NCBI GenBank assembly: GCA_943330855.2 | Contig: CALQJI020000010.1 | Span: 17,982 to 81,981, forward strand | DNA: 64,000 nucleotides | Direction: 5' to 3' | Source of the DNA: Klebsiella pneumoniae | Lineage (GTDB): Bacteria > Verrucomicrobiota > Verrucomicrobiia > Limisphaerales > SXTU01 | In this document: positions 28,124-36,953 of the stretch, in pieces | Numbering within the stretch: position 1 is the first letter of the stretch | How the letters are laid out: every line of letters begins with the position of its first letter | Translations under genes and position numbers: made by a program | Notes under the pieces: model-generated | Database searches by the model: none | What the model saw: only the letters and a program-made list of their open reading frames with translations | What the model was told of the DNA's origin: nothing

Positions 28124-28326
28124 GGGATAAATTTGCAGGCCGTCTATGACGAAGGCCAGTGGGAAAGCGTTCAGCGGTCAATGGGAACGAGCCTTCGCCC
28201 CAGAGACATGGAAAAATGCGAAAGCGGCAAGCCACTCGGTCTCCCCAAGCCGCCGCCTTCGCTGGCAGTTCCACGCACCGCCGGTTTGGATTCAAACCTG
28301 AGCCGGAACCGCGGGACCCGACCGGA

Positions 28327-28746
28327 TCAGGAGCAGCACCCGCCGTGGCTGTTGCAGCAACTGCCGTCGTTCATGTCGTCCACCGTCGGCACGCGGCCCA
28401 ACTCCAGCGTCTTCTGCACATGCTTGAGGATGTTATCCTGCACGCGGGAGACTTCCTGCTGCGCGTCCATAAACTCCGTGGCGACCGGATTTTTCGTGAA
28501 GCTCTCACGCAGGGCCTCGAAGCGTCCGATCTCTTCCTCGGTGATTTCCATACCCTGCTGCTGCTTCTGCTGAAGCATCGCGCCGGTGTCGTTGAGCATC
28601 TGGTATTCGTATTTCACCTTCTCGTCCGCCATGAAGGCGTCAATGCGGCGGCGCAGGTCGACGAAGTCGGACCGCTCGAGAATGGCTTGGCAGAGCTCGC
28701 GGATTTTCTCGTCGAGGGGGGAGGTTTGCACGGCGGTAGTTTCCAT
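28327..28746 (-). CDS. YlbF-family protein with C-terminal cysteine cluster
   Basis: 139 residues from ATG 28746 (METTAVQTSPLDEKI). An all-alpha YlbF/YmcA-like core (LRRRIDAFMADEKVKYEYQMLNDTGAMLQQKQQQGMEI) spans residues about 15-110. The end is DGSCCNSHGGCCS, with four cysteines and one histidine arranged CC-x-x-H-x-x-CC. In Bacillus the YlbF-YmcA-YaaT complex matures RNA by controlling RNase Y and carries Fe-S clusters; here the partners are absent. The cysteine-rich tail suggests metal or Fe-S binding (inference). It lies 203 bp upstream of the eboD-like gene. Confidence 0.75.
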   Translation of the reverse strand: METTAVQTSPLDEKIRELCQAILERSDFVDLRRRIDAFMADEKVKYEYQMLNDTGAMLQQKQQQGMEITEEEIGRFEALRESFTKNPVATEFMDAQQEVSRVQDNILKHVQKTLELGRVPTVDDMNDGSCCNSHGGCCS

Positions 28747-28940
28747 AATCAATGTTGGCGGCCCACGCGACACGCGCAGGCACGCGCGAACGCTAGCAGC
28801 GCGACGGGGCCGGGCCAGTTTTCTTTTCAAAAAGCGTCTCGGAGTGCAATCGGAGCGAGCCAGTGAATTGCTCTCGTCACGAGTTTCAGCGGGGAATTGT
28901 CCATTGACCACCCGCGCCCGTCTCGGCGTAACTCGCCGCC

Positions 28941-29339
28941 ATGCACAAGCTCTCCGCCCTGCTAGTCGCCGCCCTCGTGGGCGCAGGTTGCGCTGGCACC
29001 CGGGAGCAAAAAGACGGCACTGCCAAGGTCGCCCCCACCGCAAAAGTCAGCCCGCCCCCCCAACTCAAATCGGGCAAGGAACTACCCAAGCCCGCCCCCG
29101 TCATCGAGCCGATTTCGGTGTTCTCCGGGAAAGTTGTCCTCGTCAACGCGGCGCTCAAATACACAGTGGTGGAAGGCATTATCGGACGCCTGCCGCCGGT
29201 GGAGCAGTCGCTCAACGTCTATCGCGACGGCCAGAAGGTTGGCGTCATCGTTGTGTCCAATCAGGCACGCGGCGCGAACTTCGCGGCGGACCTCACGCAG
29301 GGCGAAGCACGCGTGGGCGACACAGTGCGGAGTGATTGA
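28941..29339 (+). CDS. Small lipoprotein (unknown family)
   Basis: 132 residues. Type II signal peptide MHKLSALLVAALVGAGC with lipobox VGAGC. A short Pro/Lys-rich linker leads to a compact C-terminal beta domain (ISVFSGKVVLVNAALKYTVVEG ... LNVYRDGQKVGVIVVSNQ ... ARVGDTVR) that resembles FlgT-C/YceK-like surface lipoprotein modules. The strand order suggests an SH3-like small barrel. It lies 105 bp upstream of pgk and may have an unrelated function. No specific role can be assigned. Confidence 0.7.
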   Translation: MHKLSALLVAALVGAGCAGTREQKDGTAKVAPTAKVSPPPQLKSGKELPKPAPVIEPISVFSGKVVLVNAALKYTVVEGIIGRLPPVEQSLNVYRDGQKVGVIVVSNQARGANFAADLTQGEARVGDTVRSD

Positions 29340-29404
29340 GGCCGCTCTCCAACATCGGAACGCCGCAAATCTGTTTCGCTGCGTCACGCGGATAAAACCC
29401 CTAA

Positions 29405-29432
29405 TTGACTGACTCCTACCCATCGCTATGCT
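29405..29432 (+). promoter_or_regulatory. Possible sigma-70 promoter for pgk
   Basis: TTGACT (29405-29410), a 16-bp spacer and TATGCT (29427-29432). The predicted transcription start near 29439 would leave only about 6 nt before the pgk ATG at 29445, so the mRNA might be nearly leaderless. Confidence 0.4.
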
Positions 29433-29444
29433 CCGCGTCTCTTT

Positions 29445-30701
29445 ATGTCGAAGCTGACTGTCCGTGATCTGAATGTGCGAAACAAACGCGTCTTTATGCG
29501 CGTGGATTACAATGTTCCGATGGAGGAGAAGGACGGGCAGATGGTCATCAACGATACCACCCGCATCAAAGAAACCCTCCCCACCCTCGACCTGCTCATC
29601 GCCGGTGGCGCACGCATCATCCTCGCCGCCCACCTCGGTCGCCCCAAGGGCAAGCGCGAGCCGTCCATGTCGCTGCGCCCTGTCGCGGCCAAGCTCGCGG
29701 ACCTCATTAACCGCCCCGTCGCCTTCGTGGACGACTGCATCGGCGAGAAGGTGGAGAAGACCGCCGGTGCACTCAAAGAAGGCGACATTCTCCTCATCGA
29801 AAACACCCGTTACTACGACCAGGAAGAGGCGAACGACCCCGCGTTCGCCCAGCAACTGGCCAAGGTCGCGGACATCTACGTCAACGACGCGTTCGGCGCG
29901 GCGCACCGGGCCCACGCGAGCACCGAGGGCGTGGCGCGTGTCGTCGCGGCGCGTGGCGGGCAGTGCGCTGCCGGCCTGCTCATGGAGCGCGAACTGAAGT
30001 TCCTTGGCGACGAGCTGGAAACCCCGGCCCGGCCCTTCGTCGTCATCCTCGGCGGCGCAAAAGTCTCGGACAAGATTCGTGTCATTGACCGCCTGTTGGA
30101 GAAGGCCGACACCATTCTCATCGGCGGCGCGATGGCTTACACGTTCAAGCTCGCGATGGGCTACGGCGTCGGCAAATCGCTAGTCGAGCCGGATGCGACC
30201 AAGACCGCCGTCCGCGCGCTGGCCAAGGCCGCTGACCGCGGCGTGAAATTTCTCCTCCCCACCGACAACGTCGTCGCCACGCCCGTGGACACCGGCAAGG
30301 TGAACAAGAAGGGCCGCGCCGTCTTCGAGTTCACCAACCCGAAGGTGAACGCCGACGCGGACATCGCCGACGCCGACGAGGGCTTCGACATCGGTCCGGC
30401 CACCGCCGCCCGCTACGCCGACGTAGTCCGCAACGCCAAGACCGTGCTGTGGAACGGCCCAATGGGAATGTTCGAGGACAAACGCTTCTCGGAAGGCACC
30501 AACGTCGTCGCGCTCGCCGTGGTGGAAGCCACACAGAAGCACGGCGCGAAGACCATCATCGGCGGCGGCGACAGCGTGAAGGCGCTGAACCAGGCCGGCC
30601 TCGGCGACCAAGTGACGTTCATGAGCACCGGCGGCGGCGCGAGCTTGGAGTTCCTCGAAGGCAAAGAACTTCCCGGTGTAGCAGTGCTGACAAACAAGTA
30701 A
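29445..30701 (+). CDS. pgk: Phosphoglycerate kinase
   Basis: 418 residues. The N-terminal substrate domain contains RVDYNVPM (usually RxDxNVP) and AHLGRPKGKREP; the hinge and C-domain contain VILGGAKVSDKIRVIDRLLEKAD and IIGGGDSVKALNQAG, then STGGGASLEFLEGKELPG, the C-terminal signature. It makes ATP from 1,3-bisphosphoglycerate in glycolysis, in the cytoplasm. It is 31 bp upstream of tpiA, the common pgk-tpiA pair, followed by secG; the three genes plausibly form one transcript. Confidence 0.97.
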   Translation: MSKLTVRDLNVRNKRVFMRVDYNVPMEEKDGQMVINDTTRIKETLPTLDLLIAGGARIILAAHLGRPKGKREPSMSLRPVAAKLADLINRPVAFVDDCIGEKVEKTAGALKEGDILLIENTRYYDQEEANDPAFAQQLAKVADIYVNDAFGAAHRAHASTEGVARVVAARGGQCAAGLLMERELKFLGDELETPARPFVVILGGAKVSDKIRVIDRLLEKADTILIGGAMAYTFKLAMGYGVGKSLVEPDATKTAVRALAKAADRGVKFLLPTDNVVATPVDTGKVNKKGRAVFEFTNPKVNADADIADADEGFDIGPATAARYADVVRNAKTVLWNGPMGMFEDKRFSEGTNVVALAVVEATQKHGAKTIIGGGDSVKALNQAGLGDQVTFMSTGGGASLEFLEGKELPGVAVLTNK

Positions 30702-30732
30702 TTTTTCCAACCCACTTCAACCCTCCTCAACG

Positions 30733-31497
<765 letters not shown>

Positions 31498-31513
31498 GTA
31501 AAATGAACCACTG

Positions 31514-31575
31514 ACCTGCACTGACCGGCACTTATCAGACAAGTGCTTGTTTCATTAGTGCCGGTCAGTGCAGGT
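31514..31575. repeat. 19-bp perfect inverted repeat between tpiA and secG
   Basis: ACCTGCACTGACCGGCACT (31514-31532) pairs perfectly with 31557-31575. The 24-nt loop contains ACAAG-TG-CTTGT, a smaller hairpin, so the region can fold as a two-tier cruciform. There is no T run, so intrinsic termination is unlikely. No other copy was seen in the window. Confidence 0.75.
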
Positions 31576-31615
31576 TAGTAGTTAGTTGATTTGCGGTTTC
31601 CTGAAAGAAAAGATT

Positions 31616-32134
31616 ATGAGTTTTGTCGCCGGCCTTTTGACCGCTGTCCTTGTGCTGGACAGTCTCTTCCTCATCCTCCTCATCCTCGTGCAACTGCCCA
31701 AGAAGGAAGCCGGCGTCGGCCAGGCTTTCGGCAGCGGCGCTACCGACGCGCTCTTCGGTGCTGGCAGCGGCAACGCGCTCACGAACATGACCAAGTATGC
31801 CGCCGGCATCTTCCTCACCCTTTGCCTCGTGCTCTACGTTATGGGCGGCACAGCGCGTAAGGCCGGCAGCGGCGTGCGCGACGAACTGAAGAAGGCCAGC
31901 ACAACCTCCGTGCTACCGACGAAGGCCCCCACTCCGACCACGCTCACCGCACCGGCCGCGGTCATCCCGCCCGCCTCGATCCTCACGAACGCGCCGGCTG
32001 GCACCAACCCGCCGGCTGCCAAGGTGGCTCCCGCCGTCGCCCCCAAATTGCTGACCACGACCAATGCGGTTGCTCCGAAGGTCGTCGCCCCGGTGGCGAC
32101 TCCGCCCTCGACAACGCCGCCGGTGAAAAAATAA
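31616..32134 (+). CDS. secG: Preprotein translocase subunit SecG
   Basis: 172 residues from ATG 31616 (MSFVAGLLTAVLVLDSLFLILLILVQLPKKEAG); an in-frame upstream ATG at 31586 is less likely. Two transmembrane helices (about 4-25 and 60-80), with the family loop GVGQAFGSGATDALFGAGSGN and the helix KYAAGIFLTLCLVLYV between and after them. SecG stabilises SecYE and assists translocation. The last 90 residues form a Pro/Ala/Thr extension (APTPTTLTAPAAVIPP) absent from short SecG proteins but common in this phylum. It follows pgk-tpiA. Confidence 0.92.
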   Translation: MSFVAGLLTAVLVLDSLFLILLILVQLPKKEAGVGQAFGSGATDALFGAGSGNALTNMTKYAAGIFLTLCLVLYVMGGTARKAGSGVRDELKKASTTSVLPTKAPTPTTLTAPAAVIPPASILTNAPAGTNPPAAKVAPAVAPKLLTTTNAVAPKVVAPVATPPSTTPPVKK

Positions 32135-32159
32135 CTTTCGGCGTCATGCCGACCACGCC

Positions 32160-32197
32160 AAACGCCCTGAGTGAACCGCTCCGGGCGTTTTGCTTTT
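32160..32197 (+). terminator. Probable intrinsic terminator after secG
   Basis: AAACGCCC (32160-32167) pairs with GGGCGTTT (32183-32190) over a 15-nt loop that itself can form GAG/CTC, then TTGCTTTTCC follows. It lies 25 bp after the secG stop and would close the pgk-tpiA-secG unit. Confidence 0.65.
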
Positions 32198-32225
32198 CCC
32201 CTCGCATACCAACTCCCAAGAGAAG

Positions 32226-32420
32226 TCGGTGGAATGCCAACCGAATTCCACGGCGCACGCCTTCTCCCTTCCTCGGAGGAGGGGGGAAGGTGGCCGCAGG
32301 CCGGATGAGGGATGGGGCCGCCAACGCCGACGCACGTGACCCCTCACCCCGGCCCTCTCCCCTCCTCCGAGGAAGGGAAAAGGCGCCAGCGTGCGTCGTG
32401 GCCCCCGGGCCATTCCACCG
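32226..32420. repeat. ~195-bp imperfect inverted repeat upstream of the peptide-binding lipoprotein
   Basis: Outer arms CGGTGGAATG (32228-32237) and CATTCCACCG (32411-32420) are complementary. Inside, CGCCTTCTCCCTTCCTCGGAGGAGGGG (32259-32285) faces CCCCTCCTCCGAGGAAGGGAAAAGGCG at about 32359-32385. A similar CCTCACCCC/GGGGTGAGG arm pair occurs at 63701-63830. The element ends one base before the ATG at 32422. Confidence 0.7.
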
Positions 32421-32421
32421 A

Positions 32422-34131
32422 ATGGCCTTAAGGATTGGTATTCCTCTTACTCCTAATCTTGATTTCTCCCTCCCTGCTTCGACCGGACAAGGAGGGATTA
32501 AGACTGAGGGTAAGCGCCACCCCAGCACCCGCCGCTCCTTTTGCCTTTTGCCTTTTGCCTTTTGCCTTCTCCTGCTCCTCGGCTGCACCCGCTCCGACCC
32601 GCCCGCTGACCTGATCCTCATCAACGGCGCGGAACCCGATTCCCTCGACCCCGCCATCATCTCCACGCAGACCGAGATGCGCATCGTCAAGGCGCTCTTC
32701 GAGGGCCTCACGCGCCTCGAAGGCAAGCGCGCCACCGCCGAGCCGGCCATCGCGCACCGCTGGGACATGTCCCCCGACGGCACCGTTTACACCTTCCACC
32801 TCCGCACCAATGCCGTCTGGTCCACCGGCCAGCCCATCACCGCTGTCGACTTCGTCTGGTCCTGGCGCCGCGCGCTCGACCCCGTGACCGGCGCGGAATA
32901 CGCCAGCCAACTCTTCTTCATCAAGGGTGCGGAGGACTACTCGACCGGCAAGACCAACACCGCCACCGGCAAGCCCTTCACCCCCGACGACATCGCCATC
33001 CGCGCCCTCGACTCGCACACGCTCCGCGTCGAACTCATCGGCCCGACCGCCTTCTTCCTCGACCTCTGCGCGTTTCCGACGCTCGCCGCTGTGCCGCGCT
33101 TTTGGATTGAGCAGCACGGCGACCGCTGGCTCCTCCAGCAACCCGTCCCCTGCAACGGCGCTTACACGCTGGAGTTCTGGCGACTCAACGACCGCGTCCG
33201 CCTCCGCCGCAACCCGCGCCACTGGGACGCCGCCAACACCCGCAGCGAACTCGTGGACCTCCTCCCCATCAAGTCCGCCACCACCGCGCTGAACCTTTAC
33301 GAGACCGGCGCCGCCGACGTCATCTGGGACAAGAACCTCGTGCCCAACGAACTGATGGACGTGCTCGGCAAGCGCCCCGACTGCCACAAGTTCGACTACC
33401 TCGGCACCTACTTCTTCCGCTTCAACGTGAAGCGCAAACCCTTCACCGACGCGCGCGTCCGCCGGGCCTTCGCCCTCGCCGTGGACCGCAAGAAACTCGT
33501 CGCAAAGATCGCCCGCAGCGGTGAGACCCCGACCGCCCACTTCACGCCGAAGGGCATGGGCGTCTATGAACCGCCCGAGGGCTGGGGCTACGACCCCGAG
33601 CAAGCCCGCAAGCTCCTCGCCGAGGCCGGTTTCCCCGGTGGCCAAGGCTTCCCGCCGTTCCACTACCTCTTCAAGACCGACAAGCTCGACGAGCAAGTGG
33701 GCGTCGAGCTCCAGGAGATATGGCGCAAGGAACTCGGCGTGAAGATGGAGCTGCGCGCGATGGAGCCGAAGGTTTACTACAGTGCCCAGAGCGCCCTGGA
33801 CTACGACCTGAGCCGCAGCAGTTGGATTGGCGACTACAACGATCCGAACACCTTCCTCGACATGTTCATGAGCGGCAACGGCAACAACCGCACCGGCTGG
33901 GCGAACGCTACCTACGACCAGCTTATCCGCACTGCCAACCTCCAGACTGACCCGCCGAAACGTGCCGCGCTCCTCCGCCAAGCCGAGACTCTCCTCATCC
34001 GTGACGAGCTGCCCATCGTCCCGCTTTGGTTCTACGCTGGGGTGAACTTCTACGACCCCAAGCGCATCGAGGGCATCTACCCGAACCTGCTAGACGAGCA
34101 TCCCATCCACACCATCCGCAGGAAGAAGTAA
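32422..34131 (+). CDS. Oligopeptide ABC transporter substrate-binding lipoprotein (OppA family)
   Basis: 569 residues from ATG 32422. The lipobox is LLLGC with the modified Cys at about residue 55; the hydrophobic core just before it (SFCLLPFAFCLLLLLG) is encoded by heptanucleotide repeats. The mature part is a solute-binding protein of the OppA class: ILINGAEPDSLDPAIISTQ, HRWDMSPDGTVYTFHLR, ADRKKLVAK-type RAFALAVDRKKLV, EQARKLLAEAGFPGG and DELPIVPLWFYAGVNFYDPK are typical. It should capture peptides outside the membrane for an Opp-type importer; no permease or ATPase genes are adjacent. The N-region is unusually long (39 residues), so the true start may be nearer the lipobox. Confidence 0.9.
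   Translation: MALRIGIPLTPNLDFSLPASTGQGGIKTEGKRHPSTRRSFCLLPFAFCLLLLLGCTRSDPPADLILINGAEPDSLDPAIISTQTEMRIVKALFEGLTRLEGKRATAEPAIAHRWDMSPDGTVYTFHLRTNAVWSTGQPITAVDFVWSWRRALDPVTGAEYASQLFFIKGAEDYSTGKTNTATGKPFTPDDIAIRALDSHTLRVELIGPTAFFLDLCAFPTLAAVPRFWIEQHGDRWLLQQPVPCNGAYTLEFWRLNDRVRLRRNPRHWDAANTRSELVDLLPIKSATTALNLYETGAADVIWDKNLVPNELMDVLGKRPDCHKFDYLGTYFFRFNVKRKPFTDARVRRAFALAVDRKKLVAKIARSGETPTAHFTPKGMGVYEPPEGWGYDPEQARKLLAEAGFPGGQGFPPFHYLFKTDKLDEQVGVELQEIWRKELGVKMELRAMEPKVYYSAQSALDYDLSRSSWIGDYNDPNTFLDMFMSGNGNNRTGWANATYDQLIRTANLQTDPPKRAALLRQAETLLIRDELPIVPLWFYAGVNFYDPKRIEGIYPNLLDEHPIHTIRRKK
32539..32566. repeat. Heptanucleotide tandem repeat (TTTTGCC x4) inside the signal peptide
   Basis: Four units of TTTTGCC at 32539-32566, followed by a decayed unit TTCTCC. 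Because 7 and 3 are coprime, 21 bp encodes a 7-residue period; the translation FCLLPFAFCLL is the hydrophobic core of the lipoprotein's signal peptide. Confidence 0.85.
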
Positions 34132-34163
34132 CCAGCGAGCTCCCGGTGTTTTGAGCGGATGAC

Positions 34164-36758
34164 TCAGCTCCCAACCAAACTCCCGATGCGCACCAACCGC
34201 AGCACCGGCTCCCCACTCACGCGCGACGCGGCCAAGTCCACGCTGAACTCCGCGACCCAGTCGTTGTGGCCCTCGGGGTCCACGAGCATTTGCTGCACGC
34301 GCCAGATGCGTTTGTCCTCGGCGGGGGTGACGTAGGTGTGGCGGGCATTGCGCGCCTCGGGGTCGAGGCTGAGGTGGCGGTGGCCGGCGCGGAAACTCTC
34401 CATCGCGGCGCGCAAACGTTCGGCGGTCCACGCTGTGCCTTCGGCGTCCTCGGCAACAACGAGTTGGCTCAGGGCCGCCTCCGCATCGGCGTTCACCCAG
34501 GCGCGCAGGAAGCTGAAGAGCACCGTGCGGATGGCGGCGGTGAAGGCCTTCGCATCGCGGGTGATGTCGCGCGCGGCCTCGTCGGCCCCGGGCGGGCGCA
34601 CTTCCTTCGCGTCGGCGCGCTGGTAGGCGGGGTTGCGCATCCGCTCCCATTCGTCGAGGAGGCTGGCGTCCACCTGTCGCAGCATCGTGCCGAGGTAGAG
34701 TTCCATCTCGCGCAAGGTGTCGTTCTTCGCGGCGTCGGGGACGGTCTGCGTGAGCACCTTGAAGACGCTGTTCAAGTGGCGCAGCAGCACGCCCTCGGCG
34801 CGTTGCAGCTCGTAGTCGCGGATGTAGTCGGAGAACGAGCGGAAGGACTCGAACATCTCGCGCACAATGGACTTGGGCCGGATGTTTTCCTGCCCCACCC
34901 ACGGGTGGCGCGCGGCGAAGGCGTTGAAGGTGGAGTAGATGAACTCCCGGTTCGGCTTCGGGTATTCGAGCTTCTCCAACTCATCCATGCGCTGGTCGTA
35001 GGCGATGCCTTCCGCCTTCATCTCCGCCATCTTCTGGTCCTTCACGCGGCTGAGTTGGCGTCGGAGGATGAAGTCGGGGTCCTCGACGATGGACTCGGCG
35101 AGGGTGAGGACGACGAGGGCGTGGTCGGGGGCCGCCGGGTCCATCTGCGGCAGCGTCTCCAGCAGGTAGAGGGAGAGGGCTTGGTCCATCGAGAAGTCGT
35201 CTTGGAGCGCGACGTTCACGCGGAGGTGGCTGCTGGGGATTTCCGATTTCCGATTTCCGATTTCCGATTTCTCCGTTCGGGAGCGCTCGGTGAACTCGAT
35301 GATTTTGTGGTCCACGAGGGAGCGGAAGAGCTGCCACGAGCGCTTGCGGTGGGCTTGCTTCTGCTTCGGCGACTCGTGGCAATCGCGCAGCAGCCGCTGC
35401 ATCGCGGCGCAGCCATCGCCGGGGCGGCTGAGGACGTTCAACAACATCGCGTGCGACACTTGGAAGCGAGAGGACAGGCGCTCCGGCGGCGCGGCCATGA
35501 GGCGGGCGAAGGTCTGCTTGTCCCAGTTCACGAAGTTGTGGTCGGGCGGCTGGCGCTTGACGGTCTTCTTGCCGTCGCGCGCGGACTTCTCCGCGAGCTT
35601 CAGGTTCTCGATGGCGTGCTCGGGAGCCTGGGCCACGACCCAGCCGCGGTCGTCGAAGCCCTTGCGACCCGCGCGTCCGCCGATTTGGTGGAAGTCCCGC
35701 GCGGTGAGAATGCCGGTCTTCTGCCCATCGAACTTGCACAGCTTGGTGAAGAGCACCGTGCGGATGGGAACGTTGATGCCGACGCCCAAAGTGTCCGTGC
35801 CGCAAATCACCTTCAGCAGGCCACGTTGCGCGAGTTGCTCCACGAGCACGCGATACTTCGGCAACAGCCCCGCGTGATGCAGCCCGATGCCGTGCCGCAG
35901 CCACTTCTTAATCTCGGGGCCGTAGGGACTGGTGAATTTGAAACCCTCCAGCGCCTGCGCCACCGCCGCCTTCTCCTCGCGCGTCGCGACGTTGATGCTG
36001 GTGAAGTCCTGCGCGCTCTCAGCGGCTTCGAGCTGCGTGAAGTGGACGACATAGACGGGAGCCTTGCCGTCGGCGAGCAGGCTTTCGAGCGTCTTGGCGA
36101 GGGGCAGCTCGGAGTAAGCGTGTTCGAGCGGCACAGGCCGCACCGTGGACGCGACGGTGACGGTCGGACGCTTGTTGATCCGCGTGAGCTCCGCCTCGAA
36201 GAACGTCGTGTCGCCCAGCGTGGCGGACATCAGGAGGAATCGCGTTTGCGGCAACGTGAGCAGCGGAATCTGCCACGCGCCGCCGCGCGCGCGGTCCGCG
36301 TAGTAGTGGAACTCGTCCATCACGACGTCACGCACGGAGGCGTCCGTGCCCTCGCGGAGCGCGAGGTTCGCGAGAATCTCGGCGGTGCAGCAGAGGATGG
36401 GGGCGTCGCGGTTGACCGTGGCGTCGCCGGTGCTGAGGCCGACGTTGTCCGGGCCGAACTCGCGGCAGAGGGCGAGGAATTTCTCGTTCACCAACGCCTT
36501 GATGGGACAGGTGTAGATGGAGCGTTTGCCCTGCGCCAGCGCCTTGAAGTGCAGCGCGGCGGCGACAAGAGATTTGCCCGAGCCGGTCGGGGTGTTGAGA
36601 ATAACGTTCTTCTCCTCGAAGAGTTCGAGGATGGCCGCCTCCTGCGTGGGATACAGCTCCAGCCCGCACGCCGTGACGTAGTCGAGGAAACGGCCGAACA
36701 AGGCGTCGTTGCCGGCACTCCCATCGCGCGGGAGGAGGTCGTAAAGCGTGGTGGCCAC
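34164..36758 (-). CDS. Ski2-like DExH RNA helicase with DUF3516-type C-terminal region
   Basis: 864 residues from a GTG at 36758 ([13 protein letters not shown]); reading further upstream runs into a family D repeat, so the longer ATG start is rejected. Helicase motifs: Walker A TPTGSGKS, the DEFHYYAD box (DExH), SATL, and motif [12 protein letters not shown]. The nucleic-acid-binding Ski2/Mtr4 architecture follows with a long helical C-terminal region ([49 protein letters not shown]). Such proteins remodel RNA or RNPs; some bacterial relatives carry DUF3516. An in-frame heptamer tandem encodes [10 protein letters not shown] near residues 496-507, a recent low-complexity insertion. Confidence 0.88.
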   Translation of the reverse strand: MATTLYDLLPRDGSAGNDALFGRFLDYVTACGLELYPTQEAAILELFEEKNVILNTPTGSGKSLVAAALHFKALAQGKRSIYTCPIKALVNEKFLALCREFGPDNVGLSTGDATVNRDAPILCCTAEILANLALREGTDASVRDVVMDEFHYYADRARGGAWQIPLLTLPQTRFLLMSATLGDTTFFEAELTRINKRPTVTVASTVRPVPLEHAYSELPLAKTLESLLADGKAPVYVVHFTQLEAAESAQDFTSINVATREEKAAVAQALEGFKFTSPYGPEIKKWLRHGIGLHHAGLLPKYRVLVEQLAQRGLLKVICGTDTLGVGINVPIRTVLFTKLCKFDGQKTGILTARDFHQIGGRAGRKGFDDRGWVVAQAPEHAIENLKLAEKSARDGKKTVKRQPPDHNFVNWDKQTFARLMAAPPERLSSRFQVSHAMLLNVLSRPGDGCAAMQRLLRDCHESPKQKQAHRKRSWQLFRSLVDHKIIEFTERSRTEKSEIGNRKSEIPSSHLRVNVALQDDFSMDQALSLYLLETLPQMDPAAPDHALVVLTLAESIVEDPDFILRRQLSRVKDQKMAEMKAEGIAYDQRMDELEKLEYPKPNREFIYSTFNAFAARHPWVGQENIRPKSIVREMFESFRSFSDYIRDYELQRAEGVLLRHLNSVFKVLTQTVPDAAKNDTLREMELYLGTMLRQVDASLLDEWERMRNPAYQRADAKEVRPPGADEAARDITRDAKAFTAAIRTVLFSFLRAWVNADAEAALSQLVVAEDAEGTAWTAERLRAAMESFRAGHRHLSLDPEARNARHTYVTPAEDKRIWRVQQMLVDPEGHNDWVAEFSVDLAASRVSGEPVLRLVRIGSLVGS
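35238..35272. repeat. Heptanucleotide tandem repeat (GATTTCC x5) inside the helicase gene
   Basis: Five units of GATTTCC on the plus strand (the last is GATTTCT). Read in the gene's sense the unit is GGAAATC, coding K-S-E-I-G-N-R in a 7-residue period. It falls between the helicase core and the C-terminal helical domain, so it probably sits in a tolerant loop. Confidence 0.85.
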
Positions 36759-36848
36759 GGAGCGCGGAGGGTAGTGCGTCGGGTGAACGGGAGGGAAGCC
36801 GTGAGACTTGGAGCGCTGGGAAAGGTTGCGCCCAGGCACCTGTAACCC

Positions 36849-36953
36849 GGAGCGCGGGCGGCCCGCCCGCAGCCACCGCGCGCCACCTGCGGGCTGTGAA
36901 TTACCCACACACCCTCGCGCGGATCATCCGCTGCGGCCTGGAAGGCAGCGCTA
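36849..36953. repeat. Dispersed intergenic repeat family D, copy 2
   Basis: This 105-bp block is homologous to 5393-5495 (same GGAGCGCGGGC start, shared CTGCGGGCTGTGAA and ACACCCTCGCGCG), but its right end is degenerate (GGCAGCGCTAC). It lies between the helicase start and the end of the BNR-repeat lipoprotein. Confidence 0.75.

Noticed and set aside
34266..36845. 859-residue plus-strand open frame opposite the helicase
   Set aside because: Shadow; the minus strand contains all helicase motifs.
36759..36908. ATG-initiated N-terminal extension of the helicase
   Set aside because: Runs into the family D repeat; a GTG at 36758 directly precedes the conserved region.
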